Below, piece by piece: positions 1 to 8,378 of a stretch of 64,000 nt of DNA. Origin of the DNA: DAOUJH01 sp965116555 (GTDB taxonomy: Bacteria; Chloroflexota; Dehalococcoidia; Lucifugimonadales; QGNO01); the NCBI GenBank assembly GCA_965116555.1, contig OZ220698.1:1612001-1676000 (forward strand). Direction: 5' to 3'. Position 1 is the first letter of the stretch, and each line of letters begins with the position of its first letter. The translations under genes were made by a program, and so were the position numbers. A model generated the notes under the pieces. That model did not search any database and was not told where the DNA came from. It saw only the letters and a list, made by a program, of their open reading frames with translations.

Positions 1-720
1 GCAATGCCGCTCCAAGCGGCGGCTCTCCTTCATGCTCTTAAACGCCCGCTCGACGCTTTGCCGCTTGGCGTATAGGGCGCGCCATTGTGGGCTCCCCCGC
101 CGTATCTCGTTTGACGGCCACGTAAACGGCTCGGGCTTCTCCCATACCTTTGTGTCGCAATGCGTAACGCCGCCCCGCATGCTCCCCTTTAGGTGGCACC
201 CCACGCAGCGGTAAAGCACCCCACGCTCGGGGTCGGTCTTTACGTACTTCATAGGCTTCTCCCCGATGCAAGTTGGCGTGCCGTCTGGGGTGTAGATGCC
301 GTCGTAAAGCCCGCCCTTTGTGTTGGGCGCGCGCCGGCGCGGTATCATGGCGTAGATCCCCTCCCCATGCAAGAAGAAGAAGTTCGGCCGCCCGTCGTAG
401 CCCTTGTCCGCCATTGCTATATCGGGCTTAAACCAGCCGTACATCCCCTGCGCCTTTGCTATGAGCGGCGGCAACTCCGGATTGTCGCTGCGCTTGGCGG
501 TTGTAACGTTTGCGGCCAGCGGGACGGCGTAGTTTGCATCGACAGCAAGGTGCAGCTTGTACCCGTGCGCCCATTCCTTCCCGTTGTGGCCCCGCGCCTT
601 GTTCTTGACGGTCCAACTTGTAAAGGTGCAGCCGGGCCCACTGACTGCCTTCGGGCAAATGGGTGGAAAGCTGCGGGACGTGAAGCGGGCAGCCTGTTCA
701 TCAGGGCAGTCCGGCACACG
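1..720 (-). CDS. Transposase, DDE domain (partial; continues past left edge)
   Basis: The minus strand reads through to the window edge without a stop and gives a typical IS4/IS5-superfamily DDE domain. An ARGHNGKEWAHGYK block is followed by a hydrophobic beta-strand (LHLAVDANY), then the second catalytic Asp in ADKGYDG (about 391-414). Near the edge is the helix carrying the last acidic residue, KRQSVERAFKSMKESRR (about 15-65). A Cys-containing insert (YRCVGCHLKG) lies between them. The 3' end of the gene is outside the window. Upstream of about 620 the frame stays open but no longer looks like a transposase, and the first catalytic Asp is not evident, so the 5' part may be missing or diverged and no start is assigned. 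Role: cut-and-paste transposition of its own element. Confidence 0.8.
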
Positions 721-766
721 TTGAAACCGTGGACAGGCTGTCGTAGGTAATCTACGAGAGATCAAC

Positions 767-1141
767 TCAGTCGCACGAGGTCTTAAAAGTGGCGAATCGT
801 CCGCTCTGAAAATCTGGATCGAGAGATGCCTGAACTTCATATTCAGTGCATGGCTGCAGGTCGCTCAGTTCGACGCCGAGTTCCGTCCCATTGGTGGTTA
901 TAGGAGGAAGGTAGACCCAACCCGAATCGCTGGCGTTAACAAAGCAAGTGGCAATCAGAGCTACCGACGCAATCGCATAACCAACCCATTTCCGAAACAA
1001 TCGGCTGAGGTCTCTTGGCTTCCGCGGGATATCCACCTTTAAGTTCAATATCCATAGGAATTTCCCCTTTGCGGTCCAGTATATTGATAGCAATCGGATC
1101 CGTGTTTTTGTATCTTCATTCGGTTCCCTGTTGCCATTCAT
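767..1141 (-). CDS. Small single-pass membrane protein with FnIII-like C-terminus
   Basis: 124-residue protein. The start is the ATG at 1141 because AAGGAGG lies just upstream. A longer reading from 1219 has no such site. The N-terminal half is basic and charged, residues about 50-67 form one hydrophobic segment (VGYAIASVALIATCF), and the outside half ends in a pattern seen in the last strands of fibronectin type III repeats (ELSDLQPCTEYEVQASLD, then a short strand before the stop). Only the end of such a domain is present, so it may be a fragment of a longer surface protein trimmed by the neighbouring insertion element. No function is assigned. The stop codon sits at the boundary with the transposase remnant. 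Confidence 0.5.
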   Translation of the reverse strand: MNGNREPNEDTKTRIRLLSIYWTAKGKFLWILNLKVDIPRKPRDLSRLFRKWVGYAIASVALIATCFVNASDSGWVYLPPITTNGTELGVELSDLQPCTEYEVQASLDPDFQSGRFATFKTSCD

Positions 1142-1677
1142 AATCGCCTCCTTGTGCTGGGAATAGGAACCGCGTCGGTCCGGGGTATTGTGGGTCCTGC
1201 GCCTGATAGCGTCCCACAACCTCTAATAACCGCAACACCAAGAAACCGCATGGGCGCCCCTATTACGGGCTCACGCCCCAAGTTGGACACGGAGCCAGTC
1301 ACCATAGACCATAGTGGTCAGGCAGTTTCCAAGTCCCACGGCCCATGTACAGCTGATTCTTTTGTCTTGATTGGATAACCGATATCCTCATTCTGGACTA
1401 CAACTCCTCTGGACCCATAATTGAACACTACAATCTCGGCGGTACCTGTGGTTGACTAACCAAACGAACTAGGACTAATCAATTGGGCCTATTTCGAACG
1501 ATGACAGCAACTGTCTTATCTTGTAGGCTCTTTCTACTAGCTTACAGCGATCATCGGCGGCCGCGGAAGGTCTTGTGCAACTTCTAGGTGGCAATTGGCC
1601 CACCTCCTTCGTCTCCCAGATTTACCCACCCGGCTCCATCCAACTCAACTGCCCATGAGTACCGCACTTTTTCGTTG
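1142..1677. other. Gene-free stretch between small membrane protein and truncated comM
   Basis: About 535 bases without a convincing gene. Short open frames exist on both strands but lack ribosome-binding sites and family resemblance. The part next to comM (1584-1690) contains a frame continuing with non-ComM sequence, so it is foreign or rearranged DNA joined to the broken gene. No tRNA, terminator or clear inverted repeat was seen. Confidence 0.5.
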
Positions 1678-2724
1678 CTATTGCGTCCCTGCCATGAAGT
1701 TGGCGGGAAAAGTAACGCTCCACTGCACCCTGCTGATGGTGACAACCTTATCCTCGATGGGCTGGCGCAGCACCTCCAGAACGCTGTGCCCAAACTCGGG
1801 GAGCTCATCCAGGAAAAGGACGCCCCTATGAGACAGCGTTACCTCACCCGGATTGGGCCATCTTCCTCCTCCCACCAGGGCTGCGTTGGAAATGGTGTAG
1901 TGCGGAGAGCGGAATGGCCGCTGCATGATTAAAGGCGTGTCGGTGGGAAGCATTCCTCCCACGCTGTATATCTTGGTCACCTCCAGGGCCTCTTCCCGGC
2001 TGAGCGTGGGAAGAATGGTGGAAACGGAGCGGGCAAGAAGAGTCTTGCCGCTTCCCGGCGGGCCGGACATGAGCAGGTTGTGGCCTCCCGCCGCGGCCAC
2101 CTCAGCGGCGCGCTTGGCGTGCTCCTGGCCTCGCACGTGGCTTATGTCTATCCCGTCGACAAGGTCAAGCACCGTGGGAGACGGCTCCTGGCTCCTGTCG
2201 TAGGGAGCAAGCAGGACCTCGTTTCTCAAGTGTCGCACCACGTCCAGAAGCGACGACGCGGGCATTACGTCTATACCTTCAACCAGCGCCGCTTCGCCTG
2301 CGTCCACGGCGGGCACGAAGACCGTCTTGAACCCCTGCTGCTTGGCCAGCGCCACCATGGGCAGTATGCCGTTGGTGTGACGCAGGTTCCCGTCCAGGGA
2401 AAGCTCGCCCAGGAACAGGGTGGATTCCACGGCGGAATGCACCTGGCCGGAGCTCATGAGGAGACCCACCGCAATGGGCAGGTCGTAGGCGGGGCCCTCT
2501 TTCTTCAGATCGGCGGGCGCAAGGTTGACCGTGACGCGGCGCATGGGGAACTCGCAGCCGGAGTTGCGCACCGCGGCGCGTACCCGCTCCCGCGCTTCTT
2601 GGACGGCCGCATCGGGCAGGCCGACCACGCTGAAGGTGGGCAGACCCGGAGAAATATCGGCCTCCACCTCTACAATGGTGCCGTCCAGGCCAATGATGGC
2701 GCATGTATTCACCTTGGCGAGCAT
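1678..2724 (-). pseudogene. comM: ComM/YifB Mg-chelatase-like AAA+ protein, C-terminally truncated
   Basis: ComM is a hexameric helicase that promotes branch migration during natural transformation and is about 500 residues long. Here 348 residues match from the true N-terminus (MLAKVNTCAIIGLDG). The Lon-like ChlI fold (about 20-140), Walker A (GPPGSGKT, about 222-229) and Walker B (LFLDELPEF, about 306-314) are intact. The match stops abruptly at PANFM, just before the family's conserved MNPCPCG zinc-binding block, and continues as four unrelated residues and a stop. Sensor 1, the zinc motif, the arginine finger and the helical C-terminal domain are therefore missing and the product is probably inactive. 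The break lies next to a transposase fragment, suggesting insertion-element driven rearrangement. Apart from the break the gene looks well conserved, so the event is recent or an assembly join. Confidence 0.75.
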
Positions 2725-2744
2725 AACCCGCCTATTATTCTAGG

Positions 2745-2773
2745 TTGCCGTGATAAGGTCAAAAGAGTATAAA
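2745..2773 (+). promoter_or_regulatory. Sigma-70-type promoter for the APH-family gene
   Basis: TTGCCG at 2745-2750 and TATAAA at 2768-2773 are separated by exactly 17 bases. They lie in the intergenic space 41 bases before the ATG at 2814, in a divergent arrangement with comM. Confidence 0.5.
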
Positions 2774-2813
2774 ACAAATGTGCTCTTAAGCATGCCCAGA
2801 CGGTACGCAGCTC

Positions 2814-3689
2814 ATGAAAATCCAACCGGATGAAGGACTCGTCAAACGCGTAGAAGCGCTGATGTCCAGCCCCTCTACGAACTGGACGTGGGCGGAAGGC
2901 GGTTATACCGCCGCCGACAGGTGGGTTGTCGGTTTTGAAAACGGCGAGTCCGCCTTTATCAAGGCGGCAACGACGGATTTGACCGCCAAGAGGCTTAGGG
3001 AAGACTACCATGTCTATGCCCACGTAGAGGGTGATTACCTTCCCGCCGTCTTGGGCTGGCAAGATGACGGCTCCAGACCCATCTTGGCTCTGTCCGACCT
3101 TAGTAGAGCGCACTGGCCTCCGCCTTGGCAGCCATGGCAGGTCGACAAGGTGTTGGAGGCTCTGACAAAGGTATGGGCAACGCCTCCTCCTCCTGATGTA
3201 GCGGCTGTAGACCGTGCGACTCAGGCCAGCGGCTGGACACTTGTGCAGGAAGACCCTGCGCCTTTCTTAAGCCTGGGGCTCTGCTCGGAGAGCTGGCTCC
3301 AAGAGTCGCTCTCTACGCTGGTTGAGTCGGAGTTAAACGCGCCAATAGAAGGAGACGAGTTCACGCACATGGATATCCGCAGTGACAACCTCTGTTTCGC
3401 TGGCGACAGGGTCTTCATTGTCGATTGGGACCTTGCCGCAAGGGCGAACAGTCTACTGGATGTAGCGGCCTGGCTGCCCAGCCTGGAAGCGGAAGGAGGC
3501 CCCAGCCCGGAACAGGTCTATCCGGAGGCGTCGGTATTCGCCGGTCTGGTAAGCGGCTATTTCGCAGCAAGGGCCGGACTGCCTCCGCCATTGAATGAGG
3601 CGCCGCGGGTACGACGGGTTCAGATGAAACAGCTGTTGACCTCTCTTCCCTGGGCGATCCGCACCCTAGGGCTGCCTCCCCTTGCCTAG
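2814..3689 (+). CDS. Aminoglycoside phosphotransferase (APH)-family kinase
   Basis: 291 residues with the APH/choline-kinase fold. The catalytic loop reads THMDIRSDN with Asp187 as the base and the Asn four residues after the Arg (Brenner-type HxDxxxxN). The metal-binding motif is IVDWDLA at about residues 202-208. The N-lobe shows an ENGESAFIKAA strand with the expected ATP-binding Lys. Such proteins transfer the gamma-phosphate of ATP to small hydroxylated substrates. Members outside resistance islands often act on sugars or amino alcohols, so antibiotic resistance should not be assumed. A promoter lies upstream, and 65 bases separate it from the next gene on the same strand. Confidence 0.8.
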   Translation: MKIQPDEGLVKRVEALMSSPSTNWTWAEGGYTAADRWVVGFENGESAFIKAATTDLTAKRLREDYHVYAHVEGDYLPAVLGWQDDGSRPILALSDLSRAHWPPPWQPWQVDKVLEALTKVWATPPPPDVAAVDRATQASGWTLVQEDPAPFLSLGLCSESWLQESLSTLVESELNAPIEGDEFTHMDIRSDNLCFAGDRVFIVDWDLAARANSLLDVAAWLPSLEAEGGPSPEQVYPEASVFAGLVSGYFAARAGLPPPLNEAPRVRRVQMKQLLTSLPWAIRTLGLPPLA

Positions 3690-3754
3690 TTCCTTCTGCA
3701 AGGACACGAGCCGTTCTGATAAGATTCCAACCATCTCAGTTCTAGGAGACGACT

Positions 3755-4609
3755 ATGCTGGTAGACCTGGTTCAAGTGACCACATCCGACGGCATCCCTT
3801 TGTCCGGGGCGTACTTCGAAGCGAAGGGCAGCCCCGACTCCGGAGCCGACGTCCTCATATACTTCCACGGCGATAGCGGCAACTTCTATGGCAGCCTGCT
3901 AACCCAGCTAGGCCCGATGTTCGCCGAGAGGGGCATCGCCTTCCTCGCGGCCAACCGCCGCGGCCACGACATGGTGTCCACCGGCGTGAGAGGAGGCGAC
4001 CTCAAGGGCTACGCCTTTGAATCGGTCTCCGAGTCGCGGCTGGATTACGCGGCGTGGCTCGACCTACTGCGCAGCCGCGGCCACCGTCGAATCGCCGTGG
4101 GCGGCCACAGCGGGGGTGCGGTAAGGGCGACCTACGCCCAGGCCAGCGAGCACTACGCCGACGTGGCGGCGGTGGTGTCGGTTTCGCCGGGGGAGTACAA
4201 CCACGAGAAAGTGGTCGCAGTGCACGGAGAAGACTTCTCGGGTCCGTACAGGCAATCGGAAAGAGACATCGCGGAGGGCAGGCCGGACACCTTCCTCAGG
4301 CCCGGAGTGCCCTGGGGCTCCATGTGGACGGCTCGCTCCTACGTGGACTGCTTCAACAAGGACAACCGCTACAGCGTCAGCGCCCATGCCGCCAACACCG
4401 GCGTGCCCACGCTGTACGTCTTTGGCGAGAAGGAGTGCGACATCGGAGGCGATGAGGAGTTGCCCGTCTGCGGCCTGGCCATGCGGACTTTGCGCGAGAT
4501 CGACTATTCCCACGCCACCGTCAAGGTCGTTGAGGGCGCCAACCACGGCTACATGGGCCGTGAGAAAGAGCTGATGGAGACTATCTACCCGTTTCTCAGC
4601 GGGATCTGA
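3755..4609 (+). CDS. Alpha/beta hydrolase
   Basis: 284 residues. The start ATG follows TAGGAG at proper spacing. Oxyanion-hole strand LIYFHGDSGNF at about residues 34-44, nucleophile elbow GHSGG with Ser119, and the catalytic His in GANHGYMG near residue 263 define the serine hydrolase triad. The acid is probably the Asp/Glu after the FGEKECD strand at about 228-234. No signal peptide, so cytoplasmic. The layout resembles peptidase-S9-like and DUF1749-type esterases, but the substrate cannot be read from the sequence. It follows the APH-family kinase in the same direction and could share its transcript. Confidence 0.8.
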   Translation: MLVDLVQVTTSDGIPLSGAYFEAKGSPDSGADVLIYFHGDSGNFYGSLLTQLGPMFAERGIAFLAANRRGHDMVSTGVRGGDLKGYAFESVSESRLDYAAWLDLLRSRGHRRIAVGGHSGGAVRATYAQASEHYADVAAVVSVSPGEYNHEKVVAVHGEDFSGPYRQSERDIAEGRPDTFLRPGVPWGSMWTARSYVDCFNKDNRYSVSAHAANTGVPTLYVFGEKECDIGGDEELPVCGLAMRTLREIDYSHATVKVVEGANHGYMGREKELMETIYPFLSGI

Positions 4610-4698
4610 GCCGTACGAGTTGAGAGCCACACGGAGGCGTGGCGTGGTACCATTAGACTATCTAGATCACGGTCCTGTCGTAGAGGTGTGAATCAACC

Positions 4699-7600
4699 AT
4701 GGTCATAGGAGAACAGAAAATCGTAGTCGGAGCACTTGTACAATGGACAGGTGCAAAAGCGTACGGCGTAATCACTGGCAGTGACGACAGGATGGTCTAT
4801 GTCCGATGGGATGAGGCTGGCCCTCCCCCTCGGTTCTCAATTTATGATCCGCCATTGCTAAGGGTTGACCTGAACGGGCAACGAGTTCGCTTAAGGTCGA
4901 CGGGCGAGAATGCGGTTGTAATGGCACCGATCGCTTCAGACCCGCCAGCTTGGCAATGTTTCGTTGCTACCGGGGGTGGGAGAACCATTAACGTCCCAGA
5001 GGCAGACCTGAGACCTGCGATCATAACGCATCCCGTTGACCGATTTCAGGCAAACCATATCGGCTCTCTCCAACGGTACCGGCTTCAAGAGGTGACCCGA
5101 TGGTACCACGTGATGAATCTTTACGACGATCTCGTGTCGCTGGGGCAGATTGGCGTGGATATCAAGCCCCATCAGGTGTCCGTAGTCCACAAAGTCATCA
5201 GCAACTACCCGCACCGCTTTCTTCTTTGTGACGAGGTAGGCTTGGGCAAGACAATTGAAGCTGGCATGGCGCTCAAAGAGCTAAAGGCTAGAGGTAGTGC
5301 TCAGCGGGTTCTGGCCATTGTACCGCCCAACTTAGTCCGTCAGTGGCAGTTCGAGATGAAGACCAAGTTCAATGAAACCTTCTCTGTACTCAACACAGAC
5401 ACAGTGCGACACTTGGATAATCAGGGGTACGTCGGCAATCCCTTCATCTACTCAGAGAGTATTCTATGTTCCTCGGGCTGGGTTACTGGTCAGAAGTGGG
5501 CAGAATTGTGCGCTCAGGTAGACTGGGATCTCGTTATAGTAGATGAGGCTCATCATGCAAGGAGTCGTCGCTCTGGGAACAAGGTAGATACCACGCGCCT
5601 CTATCGGCTCGTACGTGATCTCGCTGATCCAAACCACTCTGCACGGCGAGCGATGCTCTTTCTCACGGCAACCCCCATGCAACTGGATACTCACGAAATC
5701 TACTCCCTTGTGGAGCTTCTCGATCCTGCGCTCTTTCCCTCAGAAGAGCGCTTTGAACGTCACCGCAGAGAAGCGCCCGGCCTTTCTCGTCTTGTCGAGC
5801 GCCTCAGCAGTCACGGATTCCCGCTACCGGATGAAGAACCAAGCGCAACTATTGAACAGGTTGCCAAGTGGTTGGAGCTAGACAAAGATGTGGCGCACCA
5901 GCGACTATCCGCTGGGATGGAAGAGAGGGAGACTCTTATTGGCGAATTGGCTGACCGCCATCTGCTAAGCGAAGTCATGATCAGGAATCGCAAGTCCGTA
6001 GTTGGCGGATTCATGCCTAGAAGAGCCAGCCGTTGGGAAGTTGAGTTAACCGGAGAGGAACGGACAGCGCTGGAGGCCGTAGAGAATTACGTTCAGTACG
6101 GATTCCAACTAGCGGAGGGCTCCAACAACAGCGCTATTGGGTTCGTGATGGTGACCTTTCAAAAGCTGATGGCTTCCAGCATTGCCGCAATTAGGGAATC
6201 GCTGTCCAAGCGACGGGAAAGAGTAAAGAACATAAGCCCACAACCTACTGCCGACGTTGATGAACTTGAAGAGAGAATTGAGGATGATGTAGAAGCAAGT
6301 GAAGTCACCAGCGCTGTAGCCTTCAACCATGAGCGTGAGCTAACTCTACTCGACCGGGCTATAGAATCTCTTGCCCGAGTAAGAGTTGACTCAAAGGCTC
6401 GTGTCCTCGTGGGACAATTCTCAAAGCTATTCGACGACGACCCCAATGCAAAGGTACTCCTATTCACCCAATTCCGAGAAACACAACGATTTCTGCAAGA
6501 ACAGTTATCCGACCAGGGTTGGAATGTCAACGTATTTCATGGGCAGATGAATCCGCGAGACAAGGATAATGCCGTAGATAGGTTCAGGAACGCTACGGGG
6601 CCACAGATTCTTATAAGCACTGAGGCGGGTGGCGAAGGACGCAACTTCCAGTTCTGCCACATCCTGGTCAATTATGACCTACCGTGGAATCCGATGCGGG
6701 TTGAGCAGCGAATTGGTAGAGTAGACCGCATCGGTCAGGAAAATGCGGTCAGCATATTTAACCTCTGGGTCAAGGATACAGTAGAGGAGCGCGTCCTAGA
6801 CGTGCTCGAAAAGCGCATCAGGGTGTTTGAGGAGACCGTAGGTGGTCTGGACCCCATACTAGGCGACACCGAGGACGATATACGGAAGCTCCTGCGTAGC
6901 GCTAGAGAGAAGCAGAAAGAGGCATTTGAGGAGTTTGGGAAGCAGTTAGAAACCCAGGTTCGCAATGCACGGGCAGCAGAGAACCAACTCGGCGATTTCA
7001 TTATGGACACAAAGTCCTATCGTAGAGAGCTTGCTGAGCGGATCGCCGGACAACCTTCCCCAATCGACAACGATGACCTAGACAGGTTTATCGGACAATT
7101 ACTATCTGATTCTCGTACCTATATCAAGCAAAGTGGTGATATTTACGAGTTGACCTTCCACGGCGAGATACTTGATACACATAGAGAACACTTTGCTAGC
7201 GGATCCAAGCGAAAGGCCGTATTCCGTCCCGATCAACGCCCAGATGCCGAAGACGTTGAATTTATGACCTTCGGTCATCCAATAGTGGATGTTATAGTAG
7301 GGCAAGTGCTTGGAGATAATTACGAAGGTGCAACAGGCACAAGGCGTATCCCTGCTGGCGATGGCCTTGCTCCGTGTTCAGGATGGCTTTTTACCTATCA
7401 GTTCACTACTCCGGGTGTACGCTCCACGGAGCATCTCGAGCCGGTATTTGTCAATGATGACGGTAAGGTGAACCTGGAGATGGGCCACAGCCTCGTGAGG
7501 CGGGCGTATCGTTTCTACAAAGATGAGAGGGACATAGAATATTCTGAAATCCCCGATAATCTCGAAAGAATTGCCAAGACAGCGGAGCAGTTTGCCAGCA

Positions 7601-8079
7601 CTAAGAGAAGTGAGATACAAAAACAGGCTGAGGACCAAGCTGCAGGGCGTATTGACAGAGAGGTGTCCCGTCTCACTGAGTGGTTCGATTACAGGGAGCG
7701 CGTAGCTAGAGACCGTGTAGAGGCTACTGAAAAAATCCTGGATCGCATTCGTGAAAGCGGTGATGAATCACAGCGCCAGATATTGCCTGTCTGGGAAGCC
7801 AATCTTAGAAGAGACAAAGAAGTTCTTGACAATCTGGCTCCAGAACGCAGTCGCCGGGTAGCTGAAGCCGAGAAACACCGGCATCCTCAAGTCGCTTGGG
7901 CCCTAAAGTCGCTGGGACGTATTGAGGTTGTGGCATCAGAGCTTCTTGAAGACCCCGATGATTTGGAGTTAAGGGAAGATTTCTCAGGCGAGTTGCGTGC
8001 TTCACTGGAAGCGGTGATTAGCGGTAGCCCAACTCGTTCCGTTAATGAGGTAGCCCAAAGGCAAGGCCTGACCTGGTAA
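4699..8079 (+). CDS. SNF2/RapA-type DEAD-like helicase with antitoxin-like C-terminal tail
   Basis: 1126 residues. An SH3/Tudor-like N-terminus (about 1-110) is followed by an SNF2 motor: Walker A DEVGLGKTIEAG at about 177, DEAHH at about 282, LTATPMQ at about 322. The second RecA lobe has TQFRETQRF at about 588 and RIGRVDRIGQ at about 671. A long coiled-coil-rich region with many Glu/Arg follows (about 700-1060). Close family relatives are orphan SNF2 helicases near nuclease or methylase defence genes, including DISARM DrmD and DpdE, but none of their partner genes is here. The last ~48 residues (DPDDLELREDF, then SPTRSVNEVAQRQGL) follow the pattern of Phd/YefM antitoxin C-termini. Codon use is more AT-rich than in the genes on both sides, suggesting transfer. 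The next gene begins at the base after the stop codon. Confidence 0.85.
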   Translation: MVIGEQKIVVGALVQWTGAKAYGVITGSDDRMVYVRWDEAGPPPRFSIYDPPLLRVDLNGQRVRLRSTGENAVVMAPIASDPPAWQCFVATGGGRTINVPEADLRPAIITHPVDRFQANHIGSLQRYRLQEVTRWYHVMNLYDDLVSLGQIGVDIKPHQVSVVHKVISNYPHRFLLCDEVGLGKTIEAGMALKELKARGSAQRVLAIVPPNLVRQWQFEMKTKFNETFSVLNTDTVRHLDNQGYVGNPFIYSESILCSSGWVTGQKWAELCAQVDWDLVIVDEAHHARSRRSGNKVDTTRLYRLVRDLADPNHSARRAMLFLTATPMQLDTHEIYSLVELLDPALFPSEERFERHRREAPGLSRLVERLSSHGFPLPDEEPSATIEQVAKWLELDKDVAHQRLSAGMEERETLIGELADRHLLSEVMIRNRKSVVGGFMPRRASRWEVELTGEERTALEAVENYVQYGFQLAEGSNNSAIGFVMVTFQKLMASSIAAIRESLSKRRERVKNISPQPTADVDELEERIEDDVEASEVTSAVAFNHERELTLLDRAIESLARVRVDSKARVLVGQFSKLFDDDPNAKVLLFTQFRETQRFLQEQLSDQGWNVNVFHGQMNPRDKDNAVDRFRNATGPQILISTEAGGEGRNFQFCHILVNYDLPWNPMRVEQRIGRVDRIGQENAVSIFNLWVKDTVEERVLDVLEKRIRVFEETVGGLDPILGDTEDDIRKLLRSAREKQKEAFEEFGKQLETQVRNARAAENQLGDFIMDTKSYRRELAERIAGQPSPIDNDDLDRFIGQLLSDSRTYIKQSGDIYELTFHGEILDTHREHFASGSKRKAVFRPDQRPDAEDVEFMTFGHPIVDVIVGQVLGDNYEGATGTRRIPAGDGLAPCSGWLFTYQFTTPGVRSTEHLEPVFVNDDGKVNLEMGHSLVRRAYRFYKDERDIEYSEIPDNLERIAKTAEQFASTKRSEIQKQAEDQAAGRIDREVSRLTEWFDYRERVARDRVEATEKILDRIRESGDESQRQILPVWEANLRRDKEVLDNLAPERSRRVAEAEKHRHPQVAWALKSLGRIEVVASELLEDPDDLELREDFSGELRASLEAVISGSPTRSVNEVAQRQGLTW

Positions 8080-8343
8080 ATGTACCAGGTTGAGTTCACC
8101 AATGCTGCGGAAGTCGATCTTTCTCGGTTAGACAGGACTATAGCACAGCAGGCGCTTGATAGACTGCATTGGCTTGCAGATAATGCCGAAACGGTTCGGC
8201 ACAGAGCGCTTACCGGACAGTGGAGGGGTGTATTTACTCTGCGGATTGGCGACTACCGAGCATTATATACTCTTGACCGGACAGAACGTAGAATAGTTGT
8301 TCATTTTGTAAGGCACCGCAGTGAGATTTACCGACTCCGTTAG
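8080..8343 (+). CDS. RelE/ParE-family toxin
   Basis: 87 residues with the compact RelE fold: an N-terminal strand (YQVEFTNAAEVDL), two helices with the DRLHWLADN segment, then VFTLRIGDYRALYTLD and the C-terminal IVVHFVRHRSEIYR strand, where the Arg/His residues would line the active site. RelE members cleave mRNA in the ribosomal A site; ParE members poison gyrase. The fold alone does not decide which, but the RIGDYR core is RelE-like. The ATG starts exactly at the base after the helicase stop codon, so translation is probably coupled. No separate antitoxin gene lies next to it: the helicase C-terminus is the only nearby candidate. Confidence 0.8.
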   Translation: MYQVEFTNAAEVDLSRLDRTIAQQALDRLHWLADNAETVRHRALTGQWRGVFTLRIGDYRALYTLDRTERRIVVHFVRHRSEIYRLR

Positions 8344-8378
8344 TATCTTACTGCCAACGATCCACATAGGAAGCCGCC

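Noticed and set aside
193..750. 185-residue plus-strand frame
   Set aside because: Antisense to the transposase domain, which has recognisable catalytic motifs.
4699..8343. DISARM or Dpd defence system
   Set aside because: Only an SNF2 helicase is present; none of the partner genes (drmA/B/C, methylase, dpd genes) is nearby.
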